Below are positions 46,119-56,499 of a stretch of 64,000 bases of DNA, piece after piece. The notes under the pieces are model-generated. The model did not search any database. It was not told the origin of the DNA and was given only the letters and a program-made list of their open reading frames with translations. The stretch comes from Shewanella sp. NFH-SH190041 (GTDB taxonomy: Bacteria > Pseudomonadota > Gammaproteobacteria > Enterobacterales > Shewanellaceae), in assembly GCF_024363255.1 (NCBI RefSeq), contig NZ_AP026070.1, forward strand, positions 1,860,001-1,924,000, given 5' to 3'. Every line of letters begins with the position of its first letter. Position 1 is the stretch's first letter. The position numbers and the translations under genes are program-made.

Positions 46119-47117
46119 TTCCCCGGCTAAATCCACTTGCATTAGGCGCTTAATTTCCACAGGTGGCAATTCTTTCCCCAGCAAATAATGCAGTTTGGCC
46201 AGCGCCGCTTCAATGGTCATATCACCGCCGCTGATCACACCATTGCGGGCTAAACCACAGCCGGTGGCGTAGCCAGACATATTCACTTTACCCTGAAAAC
46301 ACTGGGTTAAATTAACCAGTACAATTCCCCGTTCATTGGCGGCGCGTAAGGTATTGAGTAAATCCGGTGACTCAGGGGCATTACCGACGCCAAAGGTAAG
46401 AATAATCAGTGCCTTGACCGGTTGCTGCAGCAGGTTTTTAAAAATATCGGTCGAAATACCTGGGTAAAGGGTCACGACACCAATGGGTTGAGGTTTAACA
46501 CTAGCAACCACTAATGGCGCATTGGTTGGTGTGGCGATTTTGCCTTTTTTCAGTGAGATTTTAATTCCAGCCTCAGCCAGTAACGGAAAATTTGGCGAAG
46601 CAAAAGCATTAAAACCATCGGCATGGGCTTTGGTCGAGCGGTTACCGCGGAACAACTTATTATTGAAATACAGTCCTACCTCGGCAATAGGGTAGTTGGC
46701 AGCCAGATACAGGGAATTGAGTAGATTGGTCTGGCCATCGGAGCGTAATTCACTTAATGGGATTTGCGAGCCAGTCACAATCACAGGCTTGGAAAGCCCT
46801 TGCAACATAAAGGACAGGGCTGAAGCAGTATAGGCCATGGTATCTGTGCCGTGCAGGATCACAAAGCCATCGTATTTGTCATAGTTGGCGTGAATATCAT
46901 CGGCAATCATCTGCCAGTCTGTGGGCGCCATATTGGACGAGTCAATCAGCGGGCAGTACTCATGTATAACGAAATCCGGCATCTCCTCATGAAAAAATTC
47001 CGGCATGGCCTGGATACAATCAGTCAGAAACCCGGCCGCAGGGGCAAAGCCGTCCGCCGTTTTTTTCATCCCGATGGTGCCGCCGGTATAGGCAATATAA
47101 ATGGAGCGTTTTGTCAT
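46107..47117 (-). CDS. ansA: Cytoplasmic L-asparaginase I
   Basis: This type I asparaginase converts Asn to Asp and ammonia. It is 336 aa from ATG 47117 (MTKRSIYIAYTGGTIGMKK), with GGAAG upstream. The longer frame to 47162 lacks support. Catalytic threonines lie in YTGGTIGM and LHGTDTMAYTA, with a conserved Lys in RGNRSTKAHADGFNAF. In E. coli ansA is next to sppA. Here an integron remnant of about 4 kb separates them. Confidence 0.94.
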   Translation of the reverse strand: MTKRSIYIAYTGGTIGMKKTADGFAPAAGFLTDCIQAMPEFFHEEMPDFVIHEYCPLIDSSNMAPTDWQMIADDIHANYDKYDGFVILHGTDTMAYTASALSFMLQGLSKPVIVTGSQIPLSELRSDGQTNLLNSLYLAANYPIAEVGLYFNNKLFRGNRSTKAHADGFNAFASPNFPLLAEAGIKISLKKGKIATPTNAPLVVASVKPQPIGVVTLYPGISTDIFKNLLQQPVKALIILTFGVGNAPESPDLLNTLRAANERGIVLVNLTQCFQGKVNMSGYATGCGLARNGVISGGDMTIEAALAKLHYLLGKELPPVEIKRLMQVDLAGELSE

Positions 47118-47472
47118 GGAACTTCCGGTTTTTCTAGTTGCAGCAACATGATGCCACTGCATGTAAGGTTTTGGAGTGCAAGTATAGCGAATTCGACCGA
47201 CAGGATAAATGTGTCAATCTGTTGAAGTGGCAAAACAAAAGTGGGTCAAGCACAGCGGTGCTGTATTGAAAAGTAGATTACAGCGTATGCGCGATATCCA
47301 TGTTCGATACGAATAGGTAATGGCGTGAGTTGTACCGGCTCATACCCGCGCTTACACATTAACTTGCTAAGTTACGATTAGAACGTACTAACAAATTGCT
47401 GGTTATGGAAATCTCAATTGGACAGGAGTAAATTAGATTATTTGCTCTAATGTTATCGTTTGACATTAGAGA

Positions 47473-47597
47473 AATGAACGCCCAATTAAGGTGTGAAGCA
47501 CGTGACCACGAAACTTAATTGACCACTGTAAACACTGACCCCAAATTAACTCCCGAATGCCAAGCGTGCTGAATCACTCTTAAATTGTTTGTTATAA
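47473..47597 (-). other. attC site of cassette C (VCR-like)
   Basis: On the minus strand R'' (TTATAAC with flanking GCT, 47591-47600) and a degenerate R' (GTTCATT, 47473-47479) bound about 125 bases with the CACGCTTGGC and CACACCTTAATTGGGCGTT blocks typical of large Vibrio/Shewanella attC sites. R'' (GCTTTATAAC) is the perfect complement of the 10 bases at this cassette's own 5' boundary (48103-48112). It is the last visible cassette; 47118-47472 beyond it holds only the ansA upstream region. Confidence 0.75.
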
Positions 47598-47599
47598 AG

Positions 47600-48090
47600 C
47601 TATTTATTAAGGTTATATTTTGGTTTGATAGCTTCTATGACAAAAGCTTCTATTAAATTTATCGATACATCCCAATTATCAGAATGCAACACCCTTAACC
47701 TATAACTTGATAAATACCTAAACCACTCTTCTTTACTATTGAAAAAAATCCTATCAATACTCTGAATATTTTTACAAATAGTTCCACCATTATCGCCTTT
47801 TTCCGTTTTTTTATACAGTCGCAGTTCTTGGAGTATTCTGGCGTTTAACGACGTAGATTTTTTCTACCTCCTTGTCCGACATAAACAAGCTCTCCTAAAG
47901 GGGACTCTAGAACATATATACCTGTTGAACACAAAGATATTCCTAAAGACAACGTCCCAGTTTTGGGACTACTATCTTCTTTGAGAAGAACCAATGACAA
48001 ATCAATAATACTGATACGACTACCTATTTGTAATAATACTTCCTCTAAAGCTAGACCACATGAATTATTTAACTTTTTTGCAATTTCCAC
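47600..48090 (-). pseudogene. Cassette C: GIY-YIG nuclease-domain protein with frameshift
   Basis: From ATG 48090 the frame gives an N-terminal extension, then GIYVLESPLGELVYVGQGG, the GIY-YIG core, and stops at 47845. Another frame continues immediately: NARILQELRLYKK, GDNGGTICKNIQ, and a C-terminal IEAFVIEAIKPKYNLNK with the conserved Glu and KPxxN, ending at TAG 47600. One extra base in the A6 tract at 47858-47863 would restore a single protein of about 163 aa. Either the gene is inactivated, the tract is slippage-prone, or there is a sequencing error. The stop overlaps the attC R'' box, as is common in cassettes. Confidence 0.72.
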
Positions 48091-48105
48091 TAAATCTCCT
48101 TTGCT

Positions 48106-48231
48106 TTATAACGCCCTGTTAAGGTGTGAGTAACGCAATACAAAAGTCATCTCACACCACCTTAATCACTAAAATCAACGCATAGCAAAAAAGCCACGTG
48201 TTGCTAATTCCTCTTAAAAAGTTTGTTATAG
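48106..48231 (-). other. attC site of cassette B (VCR-like)
   Basis: A 126-base site on the minus strand, starting with R'' CTATAAC (rc of 48225-48231) and ending with R' GTTATAA (rc of 48106-48112). Inner blocks CAACACGTGGC, TATGCGTTG and GGGCGTTAT follow the Vibrio cholerae repeat pattern. Confidence 0.85.
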
Positions 48232-48906
48232 ACCGGAGCCGAGATTGTCGATGGTATCATCAATTTCGTTTGCTAGGTCTGTGACGTTTCCCAAAAGCTC
48301 TAAAATTGATTCAACAGAGATATCTATCATTTGCCCATCTTTGTCATACCCCGCTCGATGTACACAATGGTGACGCAGCTCTACGGCTTTGAACAACCAA
48401 GACAGGTTTTCAAACTTGTGACCTAGAACATCCTTATACATTGGCTTGATCTTTTTGATATCATGAAATATTAAATCTTTCAAGTAAGTTGCTACTGTCA
48501 CTTTAAGCGCATCTTGTTCTTGATAGATCTCTTTGAGAGTAAACTTACGTTTAGCAAATTCAGGATCTGTTTCTACCAACTTTCGAGTCAGTTCATCTGA
48601 ATTACAAACATGATGAATGAACACCCCCGCTAAATACCCTTCAAAGGAAGAAACAACATGGGCATGAACCATAACTAAGAAGCTAAATTTTGCTTTTTCT
48701 GGTACTTCCAAATCGAGCATAATATCGACACTTTCGAGTTGATCCATTAACAATTGATAGTGTGGCTTATTTTCATTTTCTAAGTACCATTCACGCTCTT
48801 CATATTCATCATATGGATAGACATTCTCTTCTAACCATCTATCCATAAACTCTGGATCACCAGCACTTCCACCATAACTTTCGCAAAAATCTGCGTAATC
48901 ACCCAT
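48226..48906 (-). CDS. Cassette B: HEPN-like domain protein, 226 aa
   Basis: This all-helical, acidic N-terminal protein (MGDYADFCESYGG) has a long helical bundle and the segment FKAVELRHHCVHRAGYDKDG. R178-HHCV-H183 fits the RX4-6H catalytic motif of HEPN ribonucleases, and the surrounding SSFEGYLAGVFIHHV helix fits the RiboL-PSP/MAE-type HEPN pattern. Such proteins act as RNase toxins or phage-defence effectors; that role here is inferred. The stop codon (TAA 48226-48228) lies inside the R'' box of its attC. No antitoxin-like partner is in the cassette. Confidence 0.72.
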   Translation of the reverse strand: MGDYADFCESYGGSAGDPEFMDRWLEENVYPYDEYEEREWYLENENKPHYQLLMDQLESVDIMLDLEVPEKAKFSFLVMVHAHVVSSFEGYLAGVFIHHVCNSDELTRKLVETDPEFAKRKFTLKEIYQEQDALKVTVATYLKDLIFHDIKKIKPMYKDVLGHKFENLSWLFKAVELRHHCVHRAGYDKDGQMIDISVESILELLGNVTDLANEIDDTIDNLGSGL

Positions 48907-48941
48907 TAATTTGTTTCTCTAATCTAATTGTTATGCGTAGC

Positions 48942-49028
48942 TTATAACGCCTTGTTAAGACGCTAAAATGTGTAGCGAAGCGGAACTGAGCCAAACTTTA
49001 GCTGTCTCGCTTGAACAGCTAGTTATGT
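48942..49028 (-). other. attC site of cassette A
   Basis: An 87-base attC. R'' is ACATAAC (rc of 49022-49028) and R' is GTTATAA (rc of 48942-48948). The L'' TGTTCAAG and L' CTTAACA pair except for one extra G, the extrahelical base used for strand choice. R'' is exactly complementary to the GTTATGT at this cassette's 5' boundary (49433-49439). Confidence 0.85.
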
Positions 49029-49030
49029 GA

Positions 49031-49408
49031 CTAACGCTCAAATAATTGCTGGGGACTTATTGTTGACCAGTTTATGGATTTTAATGATTTTAACGGCTTT
49101 AACGATTTTAGTCTTTTGAGTGGTTTTAAAGACTTTAACCCTTTTAAAGGTTTTAATGCTTGTAAAGGTTTTAATGCTTGTAAAGGTTTCACTGGGCCTG
49201 CGGAAGAGCTTGGAGTAAATAATATGACATTACCATGATGATCCCAAATATTACCATCTTCGAAAAAACCAAGGTGCGCTCCAGAAAAAGAATAAATAGA
49301 ATCGCCGTCGATATAGGCTATAGGGGAACCACTAAAAGTAAATATTGTATCTCCATCATCACAATACGCATATGGCTGACCTGATGAATCAAAGAAATCT
49401 AATGACAT
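49031..49408 (-). CDS. Cassette A: 4-fold beta-flower-like protein with Leu-Lys repeat tail
   Basis: This 125-aa protein has short beta repeats at residues 1-65 (PYAYCDDGDTIFTFSGSPIA, YIDGDSIYSFSGAHLGFF, DGNIWDHHGNVI) matching the pattern of 4-fold beta-flower proteins. Residues 72-112 are a low-complexity tail of LKPL, LKSL and LQAL units, encoded by tandem near-identical 18-bp units. The function is unknown. It is the first cassette next to attI, so the best expressed if a cassette promoter is active. Confidence 0.75.
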   Translation of the reverse strand: MSLDFFDSSGQPYAYCDDGDTIFTFSGSPIAYIDGDSIYSFSGAHLGFFEDGNIWDHHGNVILFTPSSSAGPVKPLQALKPLQALKPLKGLKSLKPLKRLKSLKPLKSLKSINWSTISPQQLFER

Positions 49409-49439
49409 GACTTAACTCCATGTTGAATTGGCACATAAC

Positions 49440-49595
49440 AACTTATTACTCGGACTTCTCGTTAAACTCCAAGCAAGAACAGGGTGCAAAACCATAGGTT
49501 TAGTAAATTAAATCAATAAATATATAATCTGACAAGTAACTATTACCACAATCTATGGGGGTATCTTTAAAACAAAGCGAGACTTGTATTACCTG
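49440..49595. other. attI-like region of integron remnant 2, left part
   Basis: This region aligns with 2775-2930 of remnant 1 (GGACTTCTCGTTAAA, ATTACCACAA, ACAAAGCGAGACTTGTATTACCTG). The cassette junction is GTT^ATGT at about 49433-49439. The region is split by the ISAs1-type insertion at 49596 and resumes at 50790. Confidence 0.6.
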
Positions 49596-50789
49596 CAGGG
49601 CGAGAGCATACTTCGATGACTTTTTATCCAAAGAAGACCTTTGAACGATAATCATCATTCCAGCCCGCCTTTTTTATCTTATTTCGTTGGCTTGGTGCAT
49701 CACAATGGCACTGCTGCAACAGGTTCATCACAAACCGGCGAAATAGCGCCATATTTTCAACGGCATCACCCATTGCAATGCGCGAAGCATCCTCTTTAAA
49801 AACAACATCAAGGATGTAATGTTGACTATTTTCAATACGCCAGTGTTGACGAATATAGTGTCCTAAAAGCTTATGTTTTGGTGATAAAGAGCTGACGTAG
49901 AAGCTGGTATCGATTGAGGTTTTACCATCTTGAGTACGATGGCGCTCCACCGCAATGAAACTGCGGATGGTCGGCCATTTCTCTATTAACTCCGGGGTGA
50001 GCTTAGCCTTTAACTGAAAGACGTAACGTGCTTCTGTACGCCCATGAGCTTGCTGAATAACTTCAGTAATGACCTTTTCCTTATTGGCATCACACAGAGT
50101 TTGGAATTGAGAACGAATAAATTTATGCAGTAGAGGTTGATTTTTCTTAACTTGAACAACGACATGAGCTTTCTTACTGCTGATTAACTCAAGCGTTTCA
50201 CGCTGGCAATGGAGTGCATCCATAGTGATGACGGCACCTTTGATATCAAGGACTTTGAGCATCTGTCGTACAACTTTGATTTCACCGTTTTTATTGGCTG
50301 TCGGCCGCTGGCTGAGAACGAGTCCGTTCTCACAGTCGTATGCAGTAACAAGCTGCAATGCTTGCTTGGGGTTATTACGATAAGCCCCTCGAAGTACCTT
50401 GCCATCCAGTGCAATCAGTGGCTTACCAGAATGGTAACGATGCTCATTGGCCCAGCTTAATAGGGCTAACAGCAGTGATTCGACTTCAATAGCGCGCAAG
50501 ATGCGCGCAATCGTGTGCCGGCGGGGAACACCTGATTCATACAAACGGTACTGCTTTAACCAATCAATTTTATTGTCCCCAAACTCTTGAATATCGCGCC
50601 AACCCTCAGCTCCTGAGGCAATGGCACTAATAACAAGAAAGATGACATCAATAAGATCGTGCCGACGATTAATGTCAGAGCGTGTTTCGGTAACGACGGA
50701 GAGGTGTTCAAACAAGTCCATAGCAATGACCAATAATAAAAGACGCCGCTATTTGATCATATTTTTTAATAAAGTGCGATCCCGCCCTG
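49596..50789 (-). mobile_element. ISAs1-family insertion sequence
   Basis: A 1194-bp element with ends CAGGGCGAGAGCATACTT (left) and CAGGGCGGGATCGCACTT (right, read inward). It has one transposase gene and a 10-bp target duplication. It is inserted in the attI-like segment of integron remnant 2. Confidence 0.93.
49624..50721 (-). CDS. ISAs1-family transposase (DDE, H-repeat type)
   Basis: This 365-aa protein from ATG 50721 (MDLFEHL) has the DDE_Tnp_1-associated N-terminus (RHDLIDVIFLVISAIASGAE, DWLKQY) and the DDE core: IALDGKVLRGAY (D), VITMDALHCQRETLE (D) and HWRIENSQHYILDVVFKED (E, Y-x2-6 R-like block). The frame is intact, so the element may be active. A start 4 codons earlier (50733) is possible. 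Confidence 0.92.
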   Translation of the reverse strand: MDLFEHLSVVTETRSDINRRHDLIDVIFLVISAIASGAEGWRDIQEFGDNKIDWLKQYRLYESGVPRRHTIARILRAIEVESLLLALLSWANEHRYHSGKPLIALDGKVLRGAYRNNPKQALQLVTAYDCENGLVLSQRPTANKNGEIKVVRQMLKVLDIKGAVITMDALHCQRETLELISSKKAHVVVQVKKNQPLLHKFIRSQFQTLCDANKEKVITEVIQQAHGRTEARYVFQLKAKLTPELIEKWPTIRSFIAVERHRTQDGKTSIDTSFYVSSLSPKHKLLGHYIRQHWRIENSQHYILDVVFKEDASRIAMGDAVENMALFRRFVMNLLQQCHCDAPSQRNKIKKAGWNDDYRSKVFFG

Positions 50790-50945
50790 GTATTACCTGA
50801 GCCATGAGATAGCACCGTAAGTAAATCAGTAAATTTTTAATATATATGTTATTCAACATGTTATAGGGTTTTTAAAAACAAACCGAGAATGAGTTCACAA
50901 TTTTGTGGTTCGCTTTTTGGCATTTATACGTACACTCAATTATGG

Positions 50946-50961
50946 CTGCATATTAATACAG
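50946..50961. promoter_or_regulatory. LexA-type box upstream of intI remnant 2
   Basis: CTGCATATTAATACAG matches CTGT-N8-ACAG with one mismatch. It lies 15 bases before the ATG at 50977, the same place as the perfect box at 3078-3093. Confidence 0.6.
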
Positions 50962-50976
50962 TGTTTAATTGTTTTT

Positions 50977-51060
50977 ATGCACTATCTCCATTTATATGGT
51001 CAATCCGAACATAATTAAAGGATTGGCGTTATAGCTTACAAGCGGGAAGATTTCACCTTT
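50977..51060 (+). pseudogene. intI: Integron integrase (intI) remnant 2, N-terminus only
   Basis: After ATG 50977 a one-base shift leads to SPFIWSIRT-stop-LKDWRYSLQ, aligning with SPFIDSIRTELRGWRCNLQ of remnant 1. The following sequence lost most of the 3202-3310 segment but rejoins the same downstream junction (TTTATGTACTTTGG at 51106 against TTTATGTGCTTTGG at 3320). Homology fades by about 51160. It is non-functional. Confidence 0.65.
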
Positions 51061-51160
51061 AATGAAACCGATAATTTAGTGATTAAAATCATAAAAAATT
51101 AATTTTTATGTACTTTGGTTTTTCCATGAGTTTATCTACGGTGAATATTAGTTAAAAATC

Positions 51161-51574
51161 AAAAGAGGGATTTGACTGTAACTGATAATAGGGCAGATGT
51201 GTTTTAGTAAGCTGTCAGTTCAGATGAACCCTTGAATTGACAATATGACAGAAGGCTTCTAGACGAATTCACGTTAGTGTTAGTGACTATCCCTGATAGA
51301 GCTTCTTTCTTTGCAGGCACTAAAGTTAAAAATTTTACTGGTGAACAACATTTCAATGTTTGTTTTTCTCACTAGATTTACTCAGCGGCTAGCAATAATA
51401 AAGCACCAAGATAATCATATTATCGGGACGCTTTATTATTGGGGGCGTGCGCTTATTGTATCGAGCTTCGCAAAGCGGCCGGTAATGCTGCTCAATATGA
51501 ATTTTAACCATTTGCCAGACTGCTTTAGTAATTAAAAGCAGTCTGACTTTTTATGATAAATAACAGGTGGCAGG
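51161..51574. other. Intergenic region with plus-strand terminator-like hairpin
   Basis: No supported gene is present; a 74-codon plus-strand frame at 51311 lacks family resemblance. At 51517-51551 AGACTGCTTT/AAAAGCAGTCT is followed by T5 on the plus strand. It points away from sppA, so it may be a leftover of the accessory segment. Confidence 0.45.
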
Positions 51575-53416
51575 TTAGAACTGGCAGCTGTCGCAGTAGA
51601 GGTAGACGCCGTTTGGATCGTTAAAGCTAGCTAGGGTTTGTGCTTCGCTGCGCACTTTGCCCAGTAGCTGATCCAGTTGGGTTGCTGTTACTGCTGATGG
51701 CGGCAGATAGCTGACCATGGTGGAGAACATCTGTTGGATAATCTCCTGCTCCGGGGATAACTGCTGCTCAATCACCCGGGTGTCATACTGTTTCAGTTTT
51801 GCCAGCGCTGCGGCTTTAGCAACCGCTTGCGGCATATCTCCTAGGGCATCAACCAAGCCTAGCTCTAATGCCTTTTTCCCTGTCCAGATCCGCCCTTGGG
51901 CAATACTGTCGACTTTGGCTGTTGTCATATGGCGGGCATTGGCCACCAGCGAGATAAATTGTTGATAACCACGGTCAATATACCGCTGAATGACTTGACC
52001 TACCTCGGGTGACAGGGGACGGGTAACAGACAGCCCCGCCCAGTCTGTAGTGGCGACACCGTCGGTATGAATCCCCAGTTTGGCCAAGGTTTTCTCAAAG
52101 GTGGTGAACATGCCAAAGATCCCGATAGAGCCGGTGATGGTGGTCGGGGTGGCATAAATATAATCGGCGCTGGCAGAAATCCAGTAGCCGCCAGAGGCCG
52201 CTAAACTGCCCATGCTGACAACAACCGGTTTACCCGCAGCTTTCAGTGCCAGTACTTCTTGGCGGATCTGTTCCGAGGCAAATGCACTGCCACCAGGACT
52301 GTCAACCCGCAAGACGACGGCTTTAATGTCATCATCAAATCTGGCTTTGCGCAGCAGGGCAGAGGTGCTTTCTCCCCCAATTTCACCGGCAGGCTGTTTA
52401 CCATTTAAAATTTTGCCTTTCGCAACAACAATGGCGATGTTTTCTTTCGCCAGTGGCAAGTCAGTGCTGGGCAACTGGGACAGATATTGCTCAAAGTTAA
52501 CCTGATTAAATACCGGCTTACCTTTTGCTTTGCCAACTTTATCTTGCATCAGGGTATTGAAGGCATCCTCTGTCAGCAGGCCGTCGACCCATTTCATCTG
52601 CATTGCCAGCTCAGCTGGGCTGCCGTTGGCTTTATCCAAGGCGGTTAAGTAATGGCTGGCACTCAGGGCTAAATTGGTGGGGGCAATATTACGATTGGCC
52701 GCCACTTGCTCGGAGTAGGATTGCCATAACCCCTGCATCAGTTCTCTGTTTGCCTGTTTAGCGGCTTCAGACATAGAGTCGCGCATATAAGGCTCAACGG
52801 CTGATTTAAATGTGCCGACCCGGAAGATATGGGTGCTGACATCTAACTTATCCAGCGCACTTTTGAAGTACAGCCGGTAGCGCGCCAGTCCATCTATGAC
52901 CACAGCGCCTTCTGGGTTGAGGTAAATCTGATTTGCAAAGCTGGCAAGATAATATTGCTGCTGGGTGAAAAAGTTACCGTCGGCAATGACCTGCTTACCG
53001 GCCAGTTTAAAGCGGTTGAGGGCATCACCCACAGCCTGCAGCTTACTGATCCCGGCTTGTCCCATATTGCCGACATCCAGCACGATCAGTTTAATGCGGC
53101 TGTCATCGGCAGCATTGTCGATAACCCGGATCACGTCACTGAGCAGAATTTCCTGCCCCTGTTTTTCCGGGCCACTTTGTGACAACGCGGCGGAGAGGGG
53201 ATCAACATAACGTTTTTGATCGACGATATTGCCGTTTAAATTCAGCACCAGAGCAGAGTGATCGGCAATCTGCACCGGCTCTTCATCGCTCAGCGCTACC
53301 ACGATACCAACCAGTAGCGCTAAGAACAGCAGGTTGAGAAAGAGTTTTCGGGTGCCATTAATGGTGTGCCACAGCACCTGCAAGATACGCTTGAAAAAAG
53401 AAAGCGTTTTCGACAT
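51575..53416 (-). CDS. sppA: Signal peptide peptidase SppA, 67K type
   Basis: This inner-membrane serine protease degrades cleaved signal peptides. It is 613 aa from ATG 53416, with AAGGAG 8 bases upstream. A membrane helix (about residues 20-42) precedes two tandem S49 domains. The catalytic Lys lies in RVGTFKSAVEPYMRD and the Ser in MGSLAASGGYWISA. The size matches E. coli SppA. In E. coli it neighbours ansA; here accessory DNA lies between. Confidence 0.95.
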   Translation of the reverse strand: MSKTLSFFKRILQVLWHTINGTRKLFLNLLFLALLVGIVVALSDEEPVQIADHSALVLNLNGNIVDQKRYVDPLSAALSQSGPEKQGQEILLSDVIRVIDNAADDSRIKLIVLDVGNMGQAGISKLQAVGDALNRFKLAGKQVIADGNFFTQQQYYLASFANQIYLNPEGAVVIDGLARYRLYFKSALDKLDVSTHIFRVGTFKSAVEPYMRDSMSEAAKQANRELMQGLWQSYSEQVAANRNIAPTNLALSASHYLTALDKANGSPAELAMQMKWVDGLLTEDAFNTLMQDKVGKAKGKPVFNQVNFEQYLSQLPSTDLPLAKENIAIVVAKGKILNGKQPAGEIGGESTSALLRKARFDDDIKAVVLRVDSPGGSAFASEQIRQEVLALKAAGKPVVVSMGSLAASGGYWISASADYIYATPTTITGSIGIFGMFTTFEKTLAKLGIHTDGVATTDWAGLSVTRPLSPEVGQVIQRYIDRGYQQFISLVANARHMTTAKVDSIAQGRIWTGKKALELGLVDALGDMPQAVAKAAALAKLKQYDTRVIEQQLSPEQEIIQQMFSTMVSYLPPSAVTATQLDQLLGKVRSEAQTLASFNDPNGVYLYCDSCQF

Positions 53417-53613
53417 AAAAGTCGCTCCTTTACAAAAGTTTACCCTTAATGCTAACCCAGAATGTGCCATGAGTACGCCACAATGTTACCTAGATTTGTA
53501 ACTGAGGGTGTTTCGCCACGTTTTATGCCCGCTTACGTTAGCCCTGTGTTGGCGCTTTGCTGCGGTTAAAGGGGCTGGATGAACGGGACAGATGAAATGT
53601 GTTACGGATATAA

Positions 53614-55731
<2,118 letters not shown>

Positions 55732-55776
55732 GCCGTAATAAGCGCGGTACGTTTTTTTCTCTACTCACTATCAACA

Positions 55777-55814
55777 ATATCACGCCCGGCAGCATTGCTG
55801 TTCGGGCGTGATAT
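55777..55814. terminator. Possible bidirectional terminator, fadH and yfaE
   Basis: A perfect 12-bp inverted repeat ATATCACGCCCG/CGGGCGTGATAT with a 14-base loop, between convergent genes. No clear T-run is present, so the role is uncertain. Confidence 0.45.
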
Positions 55815-55932
55815 GTTAATGCTATCGCTGTGATGAAATATGCTGGGCGGGCGCAAAATGGTGGCAAACAACATTTGGTTAAACATGTAGAGGAATGCGG
55901 TTAAACAGGTAGTGGGATGCGTTTGCGTGGGT

Positions 55933-56268
55933 TCAGCTGGTTTCCAGTGCCTGTTTAACCGGATTGTAAGCTTGGCGTTTGGCGATTTCGGCGCCTTCAC
56001 AGCTAAGATCTAAGCTGATATCAGTGACAGGAACGCAGCAGCAGGGCAGACATTCATTCTCCCCCAACGCAGCCAGCGGCGGCGTAAGATAACGCACTTC
56101 TCCTTGCAGTAGCCGGGTTTTGCAAGCGCCGCAAAATCCACTGCGGCATTCAGAAAAGATACGGACTTTTTTGGCTTCTAGAGCACTGAGTAGTGTGCGG
56201 TGCGGCTCTTGGAACAGTAACACAGGTTGGTTACCGCAACTGACGATAGGCGCTTTTTTAAATACCAT
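55933..56268 (-). CDS. yfaE: 2Fe-2S ferredoxin YfaE
   Basis: This 111-aa plant-type ferredoxin helps maintain the diferric-tyrosyl cofactor of NrdB. Cluster ligands are in SECRSGFCGACKTRLL (C-x4-C-x2-C) plus the distal CLPCC. It is the last gene of nrdA-nrdB-yfaE, as in E. coli, separated from nrdB by 231 bases that hold nothing else I can assign. Confidence 0.93.
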   Translation of the reverse strand: MVFKKAPIVSCGNQPVLLFQEPHRTLLSALEAKKVRIFSECRSGFCGACKTRLLQGEVRYLTPPLAALGENECLPCCCVPVTDISLDLSCEGAEIAKRQAYNPVKQALETS

Positions 56269-56499
56269 CTTACTTACCCAAAATAACGCAAAATTATCTT
56301 AAAACTCTTGCCTTAAAGCGATGACGTTAACCTTGTATCCCAGCCCCAAGGGTTCGCCATATTTTGCTCTTTATGTGTGTTGGCTTTCTGTGCTTGCTTG
56401 AGCAGCCGGATTGTGACTGACAATACCGGGGGAAATTACGCCCCAGCTGAGTTGAAGTCAGTGGGGCGAATATCAGCGAATTGCGCGCTGGCGTCAAGC

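Larger units (their letters stand above)
49586..50799. repeat. 10-bp target-site duplication flanking the ISAs1-type element
   Basis: GTATTACCTG occurs at 49586-49595 and 50790-50799, directly against both IS ends. The uninterrupted homologue in remnant 1 has it once (CTTGTATTACCTGAGCCA), which proves the duplication. Confidence 0.95.

Noticed and set aside
51311..51535. 74-codon plus-strand frame followed by a hairpin with T-run
   Set aside because: No start context, no recognisable domain, and located in AT-rich DNA. The hairpin is kept as a feature, the frame is not.
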